Part shown: positions 46,117 through 54,905 of the stretch, in pieces
Layout: each line of letters starts with the position of its first letter
Position numbering within the stretch: position 1 is the first letter of the stretch
Origin: Flavobacterium sp.
GTDB lineage: Bacteria; Bacteroidota; Bacteroidia; Flavobacteriales; Flavobacteriaceae
DNA length: 64,000 nt
Assembly: GCA_017984035.1 (NCBI GenBank)
Contig: JAGOAF010000001.1
Location: forward strand, 1 to 64,000
Direction of reading: 5' to 3'
The notes under the pieces: generated by a model
What the model was told of the DNA's origin: nothing
Databases searched by the model: none
What the model saw: only the letters and a program-made list of their open reading frames with translations
Translations under genes and position numbers: made by a program

Positions 46117-46662
46117 ATGAAAGAGAATACAACTATTGATAAAAAATACAATTCATTAATCGTACTAGTGTCGATTGTGATACCTGTTGTTGTAGCCGTC
46201 TTATTTAATGTTAAGTTAAAGGATTTGGGTTATAATGTAGCCCCACTCTCTTTTTTACCCCCTATTTACGCTACTATTAATGGAATAACAGCTGTTGTTC
46301 TAATTGCGGCTGTAATGGCTATAAAAAAAGGAAACAGAAAACTTCATGAACGTTTGATGACTTTTGCAATTGCATTATCATTAGCTTTTTTAGTCATGTA
46401 TGTAGCCTATCACATGACTTCGGATTCAACTAAATTTGGAGGAGATGGTGTTGTTAGATTGGTTTATTTCGGTTTCTTAATTTCTCATATCATTCTGTCA
46501 ATTGCCGTAATACCTCTTGTTTTAATTAGCTATGTGCGTGCTTTGGCTGCTAAATTTGACCAACATAAAAAAATTGCCAAAATCACTTTCCCAATTTGGC
46601 TTTATGTTGCCGTAACTGGAGTAATTGTATATTTAATGATTGCCCCTTATTATGTTCAGTAA
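46117..46662 (+). CDS. DUF420 membrane protein (oxidase assembly, CtaM-like)
   Basis: 181 residues, five helices. Conserved-looking His in KLHERLMTFA, VAYHMTS, FLISHIILSI and DQHKKIAKITFPIW match the DUF420 family, whose Gram-positive relative CtaM is needed for heme A-type oxidase maturation. The context among SCO, subunits III/IV and ctaB agrees with an assembly role. The next small gene overlaps its end by 11 bases. Confidence 0.85.
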   Translation: MKENTTIDKKYNSLIVLVSIVIPVVVAVLFNVKLKDLGYNVAPLSFLPPIYATINGITAVVLIAAVMAIKKGNRKLHERLMTFAIALSLAFLVMYVAYHMTSDSTKFGGDGVVRLVYFGFLISHIILSIAVIPLVLISYVRALAAKFDQHKKIAKITFPIWLYVAVTGVIVYLMIAPYYVQ

Positions 46663-46903
46663 AACAAAAGAATTGATAGTATTTAAAAAATGTCAAATTA
46701 AGTTTTGTTTTGCTTTTGTTCTGCTCTTCACCCTCTCATTAAACTCATATGCACAGTGTGCTATGTGTAGAGCGTCTTTAGCAAGCGAAGGCAATAAAAC
46801 AAAAGCTGAAGCAGTAAATGATGGAATCGTCTATTTGATGGTCATTCCATATGTATTGGTTGGTGGAATAGGATATGCGATATACCGCATGAAGAAAAAG
46901 TAG
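46652..46903 (+). CDS. Small exported CxxC membrane protein in oxidase assembly cluster
   Basis: 83 residues from ATG 46652, overlapping the DUF420 stop by 11 bases (TTG 46640 also in frame). Signal peptide (CFAFVLLFTLSLNSYA), then QCAMCRASLASEG with a CxxC pair, and a C-terminal helix (GIVYLMVIPYVLVGGIGYAIY) before a Lys tail. The CxxC faces outside the cytoplasm. No named family recognised. Given its place it may act as a redox or copper partner in oxidase maturation; this is inference. Confidence 0.75.
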   Translation: MFSKTKELIVFKKCQIKFCFAFVLLFTLSLNSYAQCAMCRASLASEGNKTKAEAVNDGIVYLMVIPYVLVGGIGYAIYRMKKK

Positions 46904-46905
46904 TC

Positions 46906-48318
46906 TTACTTTAGGCCATCAATTGAAATATTGACTTTGCCATCGATACTCATATAAGCAATTATGGCTTGGTTAGTTAATTGTATTTTATTGAAATTAA
47001 TATTTTCCACTTTTCCATTGATAAATACTCCAGGCATTGGGGAAAAATTATTCAAATATACTTCAATGTTTTTCTTTCCTTCATCTAAATTTTCACGAAT
47101 AGAATACCTACAATTCATTTCGATTTTCTTAAGAATTATCCCTTGGGCTAACCAATTTGCAGTTTGTAGTAGTTTGTTTTTTGTTTCTAGGGCATAATCC
47201 ATTTGCTCAAAATAAATCTCTTTAGAGGTTTCTTTGAATTTTGGAACTCCTGTCAAATAAATAGTGCCATTAACATTACCGGTAACGTCTAGGCTAATAA
47301 TCATTTTTCCTTTTTTATGCCAAATTGTTACATTTTGCACTTTGATTTTCTTTTTTCCAGAAACAAATTCTTTTCCAGCAAAGTTTTTTGTAATGATGGA
47401 AGAGGCATCTATGTAATTTGATACTGCAACAATATTGGCTGCCATTGCATTTGGCATAGTTGTAACAGCTTTTAAAACAATAGTATTGGGATTAAATTTT
47501 AGTTCAGGTTTATTGCCAACTATAGTTTCTATAGTGCACTTTAGTCCCATGTTTAATTGGATAGATTCACTTGTTAATCGTGCATTGGTACTATAAATTT
47601 CGATAGGGTTTATTCGAAGCCAGCTTTGGTATTCCCGACTCATTTGAAAAGGCTTACTTATTTTTTCAAGAGTAGATAAAACATGAGGCTTGAAATCCAT
47701 AGATTTGGAAATCGACTCGTCGATTTTTTTTTCAATTTTCGATTTGAAAAGAGGAAGGCTTGAATTAATAAGATAAGTAACAGGAACATTTTTGCCTAAT
47801 AACTTCATTGTAGGGCTTTCATTCCATTCAATTGTTTGAAATTTGGTTTTGGTTGACAATTTCCAATTTATTAAATCTACTTCGCTAACCAAGGTGACAA
47901 CTCCGTTTAGATTGAATTCCTTTGTATTGAATAATTTTAATCCCAACTTTGATGTTCCAATACGGTATTTTATTGTTGCTTTAAGAGGTAAAGTTGTTTT
48001 TAGTTTGTTATCGTCAATCTGACTGGAATTGTTCTTAAATTGAATTGGAGCAACTTTCCATATTTTAATTTCAATATTGTCATCTTCGATAATTGTGTCC
48101 TCATAAATTAACCCGTTTAGTAGGCTATTGGTTTTGTTTTCAATGTCTTTTAATTGGATGGATAGGGGTAAATGGATATACGAAGGACTATTTTCATAAA
48201 CTAACGGAATCGCATCATCAGGCTCTGGTTGGAAGTTTTTAATTTTAGAGGGTGAAGCACAGTTAACGGCTACTACTAAAAAACTAAGGAATATAACAAT
48301 AATAAAGAGGCGTTGCAT
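46906..48318 (-). CDS. DUF4403-family lipoprotein
   Basis: 470 residues. The lipoprotein signal VVAVNC is followed by ASPSKIK, without the acidic export signal, so periplasmic placement is more likely. It begins the mature part with SYIHLPLSIQLKDIENKTNSLLNGLIYED, the characteristic N-terminal block of DUF4403, and contains repeated LNG/NG strand motifs over an all-beta fold related to lipid-binding tubular proteins. Function unknown. It converges on the oxidase cluster with only 2 bases between stops. Confidence 0.85.
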   Translation of the reverse strand: MQRLFIIVIFLSFLVVAVNCASPSKIKNFQPEPDDAIPLVYENSPSYIHLPLSIQLKDIENKTNSLLNGLIYEDTIIEDDNIEIKIWKVAPIQFKNNSSQIDDNKLKTTLPLKATIKYRIGTSKLGLKLFNTKEFNLNGVVTLVSEVDLINWKLSTKTKFQTIEWNESPTMKLLGKNVPVTYLINSSLPLFKSKIEKKIDESISKSMDFKPHVLSTLEKISKPFQMSREYQSWLRINPIEIYSTNARLTSESIQLNMGLKCTIETIVGNKPELKFNPNTIVLKAVTTMPNAMAANIVAVSNYIDASSIITKNFAGKEFVSGKKKIKVQNVTIWHKKGKMIISLDVTGNVNGTIYLTGVPKFKETSKEIYFEQMDYALETKNKLLQTANWLAQGIILKKIEMNCRYSIRENLDEGKKNIEVYLNNFSPMPGVFINGKVENINFNKIQLTNQAIIAYMSIDGKVNISIDGLK

Positions 48319-48334
48319 TGGATCTGAATTTGTA

Positions 48335-48342
48335 CAAAAATA
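48335..48342 (-). promoter_or_regulatory. -7 box of DUF4403 gene
   Basis: On the minus strand this reads TATTTTTG, an exact TAnnTTTG match, 16 bases upstream of the ATG. Confidence 0.5.
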
Positions 48343-48457
48343 CTAAAAGTAGTATATTTTAAGAAGTAATTGTAACAAATCAGAAACTATGCTGACTAAT
48401 TGGTTTTTAGTTGCTAAAATAATTACTGCTTCGGCTGAAATTCTTAACTAGAAAATG

Positions 48458-48465
48458 TAAATTTG
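48458..48465 (+). promoter_or_regulatory. -7 box of tolC-like operon
   Basis: TAAATTTG, an exact TAnnTTTG match, 34 bases before the ATG at 48500. A near match, TATCTTTA at 48471, is the alternative. Confidence 0.5.
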
Positions 48466-48499
48466 TACTGTATCTTTACATAACATTCATTCAAAGAAT

Positions 48500-49864
48500 A
48501 TGAAAAAAAATAGTTATATCAGTTTGGTTATAATCCTCCTAATTGGATTATCTACTCAGGCACAATCGAAGCAGTGGACTCTCGAAGAGTGTGTAAAGTA
48601 TGCTTTAGAAAATAATATATCGATAAAACAATCTGAATTAGATACTCAAACAGCAACAATAGATAAAAAAAGTGCTTTAGGAAATTTTCTTCCTTCCATA
48701 AATGCGACCACTAATCATTCATGGAATATTGGATTGAATCAAGATATTACTACGGGTCTTTTAAGAAATCAAACGACTCAATTTACCTCTGCAGGAGCTA
48801 ATGTAGGAATCGATATATACAATGGCCTTCAGAATCAAAACAATTTAAGAAGAGCTAATTTAGCGCTGATTGCTTCCAAATATCAATTATTAAAAATGCA
48901 GGAAGATATTGCTCTAAATGTTGCCAATGCTTTTTTACAGGTGCTTTTTAACAAAGAAAATTTAAAAGTACAACAGGAGCAGTTAACAATTAATGAAAAA
49001 CAATTGACTCGTTCTACAGAATTAGTTAATGCGGGATCAATTCCAAGAGGTGATGTATTGGACATCAAAGCTAATTTGGCTTTAAATCGTCAAAATGTAG
49101 TTGCTGCAGAAAATGCCTTGTTAATTTCTAAATTGAGTTTAGCGCAATTACTTCAGTTGAAAGATTTTGAAAATTTTGATGTAATTGATGCTATATCAGT
49201 TACAGATGAAGTAGCTATTCTGTCTCAAACTCCATCTTCAATAGTTGAAAAAGCGAAAGAATCTAGAACAGATCTTAAAATTGCTCAAACTAATTTAGAA
49301 ATTGCTCAAAAAAATCTGGCTATTGCAAAAGGAGCATTCCAACCTACAATTCAAGGTTTTTATGGATTTAACACAAGAATTTCGTATGCTGACGTAACGA
49401 CCATTTCTGGTGGAACCATTGGAACAAAACCGGCGAATCCTTTTTGGACTCAGTTTAGTGATAATAAAGGACAATCATTTGGGGCGCAATTGTCAATCCC
49501 AATTTTTAATGGATTTTCAGCCAAAAATAATGTGGAACGCTCGAAAGTGAATTTAGAGAAATCAAAAATTGCTTTAGAACAACAAAATTTAGACCTCCAG
49601 CGTACAGTATATGCTGCTTTTACAGATGCTAAAGGGGCATTGAATGCAAATGAATCCGCAATTTCAACATTAGAAGCCCGTCAAGAAGCCTATTTTTATG
49701 CTAAAGAAAAATATGCGGTAGGAATGATGAATTCTTTCGATTACAATCAAGCCCAAACACTATTAGTGAATGCTCAATCTGAAGTACTAAGAACAAAATA
49801 CGACTCTATTTTTAAAATCAAAATCCTTGAATTCTATTTTGGAATTCCAATTATTAAAAACTAA
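48500..49864 (+). CDS. TolC-family outer-membrane efflux protein
   Basis: 454 residues. Signal peptide (LVIILLIGLSTQAQS), then QWTLEECVKYALENNISIKQSELDT and a second related half, the OEP/TolC duplicated repeat, with long coiled-coil helices (ARQEAYFYAKEKYAVGMMNSFDYNQAQ). It forms the trimeric outer-membrane exit duct for a tripartite pump or type I secretion. The membrane-fusion partner is 6 bases downstream, but no inner-membrane pump gene follows. Confidence 0.94.
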   Translation: MKKNSYISLVIILLIGLSTQAQSKQWTLEECVKYALENNISIKQSELDTQTATIDKKSALGNFLPSINATTNHSWNIGLNQDITTGLLRNQTTQFTSAGANVGIDIYNGLQNQNNLRRANLALIASKYQLLKMQEDIALNVANAFLQVLFNKENLKVQQEQLTINEKQLTRSTELVNAGSIPRGDVLDIKANLALNRQNVVAAENALLISKLSLAQLLQLKDFENFDVIDAISVTDEVAILSQTPSSIVEKAKESRTDLKIAQTNLEIAQKNLAIAKGAFQPTIQGFYGFNTRISYADVTTISGGTIGTKPANPFWTQFSDNKGQSFGAQLSIPIFNGFSAKNNVERSKVNLEKSKIALEQQNLDLQRTVYAAFTDAKGALNANESAISTLEARQEAYFYAKEKYAVGMMNSFDYNQAQTLLVNAQSEVLRTKYDSIFKIKILEFYFGIPIIKN

Positions 49865-49870
49865 TTTATC

Positions 49871-51151
49871 ATGTCAAAAAAGACCATATACATTTTAATC
49901 GGTGCAGCAGTAGCTTTAATTACTTTACTAATTGTTTTGTCTAAAACAGGAGTAATAGGTAATAAAGATGAAGGAAAAGAAATTGAAACAGTCAATACAG
50001 ATGTTACTACAATTGTAGAAACTGTTTCTGCAACAGGAAAAATACAACCCGAAATTGAAGTTAAAATTGCTTCAATGGTTTCAGGCGAAATTATTGAATT
50101 GCCTATTAAGGAAGGACAAGTGGTTAAAAAAGGAGACTTATTAGTTAAAATTAATCCTGATTTATACACTTCTGGATTGAATAGAGCTCAAGCTAATTTA
50201 TCAGGAACTAAGTCGGGTTTGCAACAAGCAGATGCTAGTTTTAACGAAGCAAAAGCAAGTTACGAAAGAAACAGGATATTATTTCAAAAGGGTATTATTT
50301 CTAAAGCAGATTGGGACAAATCAGTTGCCGCTTTTGAAGTAGCGAAATCAACCAAAGAATCAGCTTATTTTAATGTGAAAAGTGCCTCTGCGACTGTTAT
50401 CGAAGCGAAAGATAATTTAGGAAGAACAGTTATTTATGCGCCTGCAGATGGAACGGTTTCTGTTCTTAATGTTGAATTAGGAGAACGTGTTTTAGGAACA
50501 CAACAAATGGCAGGTACAGAAATTTTGAGAGTGGCCAATTTGAACAATATGGAAGTGGAAGTGGATGTTAATGAAAATGACATTGTTAAAATTAAAGTGG
50601 GTGATGAGGCAATAGTAGAAGTAGATGCTTATTTGAAAAAAGAATTTAAAGGAGTTGTTACGAGTATTGCAAATTCAGCTAGCTCAGCTTTAACAGCGGA
50701 TCAGGTAACTAATTTCAAAGTAAAAGTGCGAATTTTGAAAGAATCCTACCAAGATTTATTAAACGGGAAACCTTCAACCTACTCTCCATTTAGACCTGGA
50801 ATGACTGCTACAGTTGATATTATTACTAAAACTAAAAAGAATGTTTTGGCAGTGCCAATTAGTTCTGTTGTAGTAAAATCGGATACAGCCGCAGTAAAAG
50901 AAATTAAAGTAGATGATCCAGAGGCAGAAAAATCTGCTCCTAAAAGTGATAAAAAATTTGAATGCGTATTCGTAAAAGTTGGCAATAAAGCTAAAATCCG
51001 TGTTATAAAAACCGGAATTCAAGACGATACCAACATTGAAGTACTAACTGGTCTTAAAAAGGGAGATGTTATTATTACAGGGCCTTATACAACAGTTTCC
51101 AAAGATTTAAATTCGGGAGATAAAGTAAAAGTAAAATCAGATAAGAAGTAA
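49871..51151 (+). CDS. Periplasmic adaptor (HlyD/MacA-type membrane fusion protein)
   Basis: 426 residues. N-terminal anchor (TIYILIGAAVALITLLIVL), a lipoyl-like half (VSGEIIELPIKEGQVVKKGDLLVKI), a coiled-coil hairpin (about residues 110-185), the second lipoyl half (TVIYAPADGTVSVLNVELGERV), then beta-barrel and membrane-proximal domains (FRPGMTATVDI). An insert near residues 340-370 is Lys/Glu/Ser-rich. It links an inner-membrane pump to the TolC duct. MacB- or RND-type partner must be encoded elsewhere, because tsaB follows 6 bases later. Confidence 0.92.
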   Translation: MSKKTIYILIGAAVALITLLIVLSKTGVIGNKDEGKEIETVNTDVTTIVETVSATGKIQPEIEVKIASMVSGEIIELPIKEGQVVKKGDLLVKINPDLYTSGLNRAQANLSGTKSGLQQADASFNEAKASYERNRILFQKGIISKADWDKSVAAFEVAKSTKESAYFNVKSASATVIEAKDNLGRTVIYAPADGTVSVLNVELGERVLGTQQMAGTEILRVANLNNMEVEVDVNENDIVKIKVGDEAIVEVDAYLKKEFKGVVTSIANSASSALTADQVTNFKVKVRILKESYQDLLNGKPSTYSPFRPGMTATVDIITKTKKNVLAVPISSVVVKSDTAAVKEIKVDDPEAEKSAPKSDKKFECVFVKVGNKAKIRVIKTGIQDDTNIEVLTGLKKGDVIITGPYTTVSKDLNSGDKVKVKSDKK

Positions 51152-51157
51152 ATCAGC

Positions 51158-51832
51158 TTGAATTACATTTTAAATATTGAAACGGCAACAAAAAATTGCT
51201 CTGTATCCCTAGCAAAAGAAGGGAAAACTATTTTATGTAAAGAGATTGCAGAAGAAGGGTATTCCCATGCAGAACGGTTGCACGTTTTTATAGAAGATTT
51301 GGTTCAAGAAGCTGGGATTCATTTTAAAGATATACAAGCTATTGCAGTTAGTCAAGGTCCAGGCTCTTACACCGGATTAAGAATAGGAGTTTCTGCAGCA
51401 AAAGGCCTATGTTATGCATTGAATGTTCCATTAATTGCGGTAGATACTTTACAAGTTTTGGCATCTCAAGTACAAGTAGAGGACGGATTAATTATCCCAA
51501 TGATCGATGCACGAAGAATGGAAGTATACAGTGCAATTTTCGATGTTAAGTTTGAAAAGATACGCGAAACCCAAGCGGAAGTAATTACTGAAAATTCATT
51601 TGAAACTATTTCTGAAACAGTTTATTTTGTAGGGGATTGCGCCGATAAATGTAAATCAGTTATCACCAAATCTAATTTTATTTTCTTAGAAGAAATAAAA
51701 TTTCCTTCGGCAACAGCAATGAGTATCTTGAGTTTTTCTAAATTTCAAAATAAAGATTTTGAAGATCTAGCTTATTTTGAACCCTACTATTTGAAAGATT
51801 TTATGATTACACCTTCAAAGAAAGTTGGTTAA
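51158..51832 (+). CDS. tsaB: tRNA threonylcarbamoyladenosine biosynthesis protein TsaB
   Basis: 224 residues from TTG 51158, the only reasonable start (LNIETATKNCSVSL begins at once). TsaB is the inactive-paralogue partner of TsaD in making the t6A37 modification of tRNAs. Motifs VSQGPGSYTGLRIGVSAAKGLCYAL and IPMIDARRMEVYSA are diagnostic. It is cotranscribed behind the adaptor gene. The last 26 bases overlap the 3' end of the YyaL gene on the other strand. Confidence 0.95.
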   Translation: MNYILNIETATKNCSVSLAKEGKTILCKEIAEEGYSHAERLHVFIEDLVQEAGIHFKDIQAIAVSQGPGSYTGLRIGVSAAKGLCYALNVPLIAVDTLQVLASQVQVEDGLIIPMIDARRMEVYSAIFDVKFEKIRETQAEVITENSFETISETVYFVGDCADKCKSVITKSNFIFLEEIKFPSATAMSILSFSKFQNKDFEDLAYFEPYYLKDFMITPSKKVG

Positions 51833-53831
51833 TTACTTCTTGAATTGTTGAAAATGGCAATTGGCAACTTTTGTTTTGGCAAACGTAGAAGAGCTCTTTT
51901 TCTTCGATAAATCGATTCTTTAGAAAAGGTAAGTTCGATTGTTTATGAGTGCCTGCAATGATTACATTAGGTAGATACAAACCTGAAAGTAATTTAATTG
52001 CTTCTTTTGCATTGGGTCCACAAATAGCTAATTCTTTATTTTGTTCCGAAATTGTTAATGCTACATCTAACCAATTCGAATATGCAGAGGGATAATCAAC
52101 ATTGGCTATAATTTGGGCAAGCATTTGTTGTGCTACTTTTTCATAATACGAGTTGTTAAAGTATATACCAAGCTGGTTTAGGTTTTTTGCCATTACTGAA
52201 TTAGAGGCTGGAATTACATTGTCTTCTGTTTCATAATGAACGCTGATTAATGCCTCGTCTTTATTTGAGGTGAATCTGAAAAATGCTTGTTGTTCATCAT
52301 AAAAATGTTCTAAGGCGTAATCTGTCAATTGTTTGGCATCGTGTAGCCATTTTTCGTCAATAGTGACTTCATATAATGCAATAAAGGCTGCAATCACAAA
52401 GCAATAATCTTCTAAATATCCGTTGATGGTACTTTTGCCATTTTTATAACTGTGAAATAAATTCCCTTCATTTGACCAAAGTTTCTTGATAATGAAGTTG
52501 GCATTTTCAATCGCTAATTGGAGATATTCTTCATTAGTTAAAGCTTTATAGGCATCTACATATCCTTTTAACATGATAGCATTCCAAGAAGTCAAGCATT
52601 TGTCATCTAGTCTTGGTTTAGCTCGTTTTTCTCTTTCGGTGTATAGGATTTGCTCCCAATTTTTCTTTTTGATTTCTAATTCAGCCGAACTAAGTAAATG
52701 CTTTTTAGCAATGGTGTCCAAATTTTGGTTTTGAATCAATACATAATTTTCATCCTCCCATAATCCAAAAGAATTGATATTAAATACTTGGCTAAACAGC
52801 TCAAAATCTTCTTTAATAAGCGACTTTAATTGATTCATTTGCCAAACATAAAAAGCCCCTTCTTCCAAATGATTCTGATCATTCAGGCTATCCGCATCAA
52901 GTGCTGAATAGAAACTTCCTTCCGATGTTTTCCACTCTTTTTGTACAAAATTTAATGATTTTTCAATGATTTCTTTATAGAGTGGATTTTGTGTCAATTT
53001 ATATGCTTCGCTGTACAATGAAATTAATTGGCCATTATCATATAACATTTTTTCAAAGTGAGGCACATGCCATTTTATATCAACTGAGTAGCGAGAAAAC
53101 CCACCATCAATAGTGTCAAAAATACCTCCGTATGCCATTTTTGTTAAAGTTAGATTTACAAAATCTAACAATTCAGAATCTTGATTTTGATAGGCGTATC
53201 GAAGCAGGAATTGGTAATTATTTGGCATCATGAATTTTGGGGCTCTAGCCATACCGCCAAATTCCCAATCAAAACTCTTTTTCCATTTAGCAACTAAATT
53301 TTCTAGAAGTTGTTTTTGATTTGAACTTTCCTTGCGGTCATTTTGGACTATTGAAATTGCTTCTATACCTTGATGCAATTGCTGAGCATAATCAATCATT
53401 TTTTCAGGGGCCAATTGATACATCTTTTGTAATTGCTCTAAAGTCTCAGTCCATTCGTCTTTTCTAAAATAAGTGCCTCCCCAAACGGGTCGGCCATCAG
53501 GCAAAGCCACAATGTTTAAAGGCCATCCGCCGTGGCCTGTCATAATTTGAACGGCTTTCATGTAAACAGCATCCACATCCGGACGTTCCTCACGGTCTAC
53601 TTTAATATTGACAAAATGAGCGTTCATAACAGCAGCAACACTTTCATTCTCAAAACTCTCGTGTTCCATTACATGACACCAATGGCAGGCGGAATAACCG
53701 ATACTTATTATGATTAGTTGGTTCTTTTCTTTGGCTGATGCCAAAGAAATACTATTCCAAGCTTTCCAATGCACAGGATTACTGGCATGTTGTAAGAGAT
53801 AAGGACTTGTTTCTAAATGGAGCTCGTTCAT
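51807..53831 (-). CDS. YyaL-type thioredoxin-domain/six-hairpin glycosidase-fold protein (DUF255)
   Basis: 674 residues. N-terminal thioredoxin-like domain with YSACHWCHVMEHESF (CxxC) at about residues 46-60 and VDREERPDVDAVYM, followed by a large alpha/alpha barrel-like region (FGGMARAPKFMMPN, WHVPHFEKMLYDNGQL, SALDADS). The same two-domain layout is found in bacterial YyaL and mammalian SPATA20. The reaction is unknown. No signal peptide. A hairpin ends the upstream nifU-like gene only 13 bases before its ATG region, so its promoter is unclear. Confidence 0.9.
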   Translation of the reverse strand: MNELHLETSPYLLQHASNPVHWKAWNSISLASAKEKNQLIIISIGYSACHWCHVMEHESFENESVAAVMNAHFVNIKVDREERPDVDAVYMKAVQIMTGHGGWPLNIVALPDGRPVWGGTYFRKDEWTETLEQLQKMYQLAPEKMIDYAQQLHQGIEAISIVQNDRKESSNQKQLLENLVAKWKKSFDWEFGGMARAPKFMMPNNYQFLLRYAYQNQDSELLDFVNLTLTKMAYGGIFDTIDGGFSRYSVDIKWHVPHFEKMLYDNGQLISLYSEAYKLTQNPLYKEIIEKSLNFVQKEWKTSEGSFYSALDADSLNDQNHLEEGAFYVWQMNQLKSLIKEDFELFSQVFNINSFGLWEDENYVLIQNQNLDTIAKKHLLSSAELEIKKKNWEQILYTEREKRAKPRLDDKCLTSWNAIMLKGYVDAYKALTNEEYLQLAIENANFIIKKLWSNEGNLFHSYKNGKSTINGYLEDYCFVIAAFIALYEVTIDEKWLHDAKQLTDYALEHFYDEQQAFFRFTSNKDEALISVHYETEDNVIPASNSVMAKNLNQLGIYFNNSYYEKVAQQMLAQIIANVDYPSAYSNWLDVALTISEQNKELAICGPNAKEAIKLLSGLYLPNVIIAGTHKQSNLPFLKNRFIEEKELFYVCQNKSCQLPFSTIQEVINQLSLKV

Positions 53832-53844
53832 GCTGTTTATTGCT

Positions 53845-53874
53845 AAAAAAAAGCGTTTCTGATTGAAACGGCTT
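53845..53874 (-). terminator. Terminator of the Nfu gene
   Basis: Minus strand: AAGCCGTTTC / GAAACGCTT stem with one bulged base, loop about five bases, then a T run, 15 bases after the Nfu stop. Its end is 13 bases before the YyaL-type start codon. Confidence 0.7.
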
Positions 53875-53888
53875 CTAAGTTTTTAATA

Positions 53889-54788
53889 TTATGCGTTGGC
53901 CGCCTCGACAACTATGGTGTCGTCGTTAAGCATTGTTTTAAGTAAACCCTCGATTCCGCTTTTTAAAGTAAAAGTCGATGAAGGACATCCACTACAAGCA
54001 CCTTGTAAAATCACTTTTACAATTTTATTTTCTTCATCGAAAGAATCAAAAGCAATGTTGCCACCATCAGCTGCAACTGCTGGCTTAACATATTCTTCTA
54101 AAATATTAATAATTTTTTGAGAAGTAATATCTAAATTATCGAATTCTTCTGTTTTTTTTGTTTCCACTTCAAGAGTTTCTTGAACGAAATTTTCTTCTAA
54201 AACAGTACCTCCATTTTCTATGAATTGTTTAATAAAACTTCGCAGTTCGAGTGTTATTTCATCCCAATTATTGATATCATATTTAGTAACAGAGATATAA
54301 TTTTCGTCAATGAAAATTTCTTTGACATAAGGGAATTTAAAAAGTTCTTTTGCTAAAGGTGAAGCGCCTGTTTGATCGATATTTTTAAATTCGACAGCAG
54401 ATCTAGTAAGCATTTTACTAACTACAAATTTTAAAGCTGAAGGATTTGGAGTAGTTTCTCCGTAAACAGTTATAGGTTGTTTTTTTTCTTTATTCTCATC
54501 TTGTTTGATGATGATACCTCCGTCCGCAACAAATTTTTCGATTTGTTCTGCTACAGCCTCTTTAACATCTTCCCATTCTACAATGCTGAAACGTTCAATG
54601 GCAATAAAATTCCCTGAAATATATACTGTTTTTACAAATGGCAAGTAAAAAAGTTGTTGCGCTAATGGCGAAACTCCAGCTTCATCGATGTTTTTGAATT
54701 CGAAATTTTCATTTTGAGTGATAAAATCGGGAAATTCAAATTTTAATATGGTTGGATTTTGTGTTTCTTTTATGGTCACTTTTGTCAT
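53889..54788 (-). CDS. Nfu-type iron-sulfur carrier with duplicated N-domain
   Basis: 299 residues. Two Nfu N-terminal domains in tandem: residues about 5-92 (NPTILKFEFP, FKNIDEAGVSPLAQQLF) and about 108-196 (NPSALKFVVSK, FKNIDQTGASPLAKELF). Then comes the NifU-like C-domain with VAADGGNIAF and the cluster-binding CSGCPSS (CxxC). It carries [4Fe-4S] clusters to apo-enzymes; queG at 4337 is one Fe-S client in the window. Ordinary Nfu proteins have one N-domain. Confidence 0.92.
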   Translation of the reverse strand: MTKVTIKETQNPTILKFEFPDFITQNENFEFKNIDEAGVSPLAQQLFYLPFVKTVYISGNFIAIERFSIVEWEDVKEAVAEQIEKFVADGGIIIKQDENKEKKQPITVYGETTPNPSALKFVVSKMLTRSAVEFKNIDQTGASPLAKELFKFPYVKEIFIDENYISVTKYDINNWDEITLELRSFIKQFIENGGTVLEENFVQETLEVETKKTEEFDNLDITSQKIINILEEYVKPAVAADGGNIAFDSFDEENKIVKVILQGACSGCPSSTFTLKSGIEGLLKTMLNDDTIVVEAANA

Positions 54789-54804
54789 GAGTTTTCTTTT
54801 TATG

Positions 54805-54812
54805 CAAATTTA
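54805..54812 (-). promoter_or_regulatory. -7 box of Nfu gene
   Basis: Minus strand TAAATTTG, an exact TAnnTTTG match, 16 bases before the ATG. Confidence 0.55.
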
Positions 54813-54836
54813 CTAAAGTTATTTTCTTTGAATCGC

Positions 54837-54844
54837 TATATTTG
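54837..54844 (+). promoter_or_regulatory. -7 box of porP/sprF-like gene
   Basis: TATATTTG, an exact TAnnTTTG match, 61 bases before the ATG at 54906. The leader would contain the inverted repeats at 54857-54882. Confidence 0.5.
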
Positions 54845-54856
54845 ATAATTAAATAC

Positions 54857-54882
54857 AATACTAACATAGTATTAACGTTAGT
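54857..54882. repeat. Interleaved inverted repeats in the porP/sprF leader
   Basis: AATACTA-ACA-TAGTATT (54857-54873) overlaps a second pair ACTAAC...GTTAGT (54860-54865 with 54877-54882). The two pairings exclude each other in RNA. They could be an operator or a small switch-like leader structure. Confidence 0.4.
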
Positions 54883-54905
54883 TTAAGTAATAAAATCACT
54901 CACGG

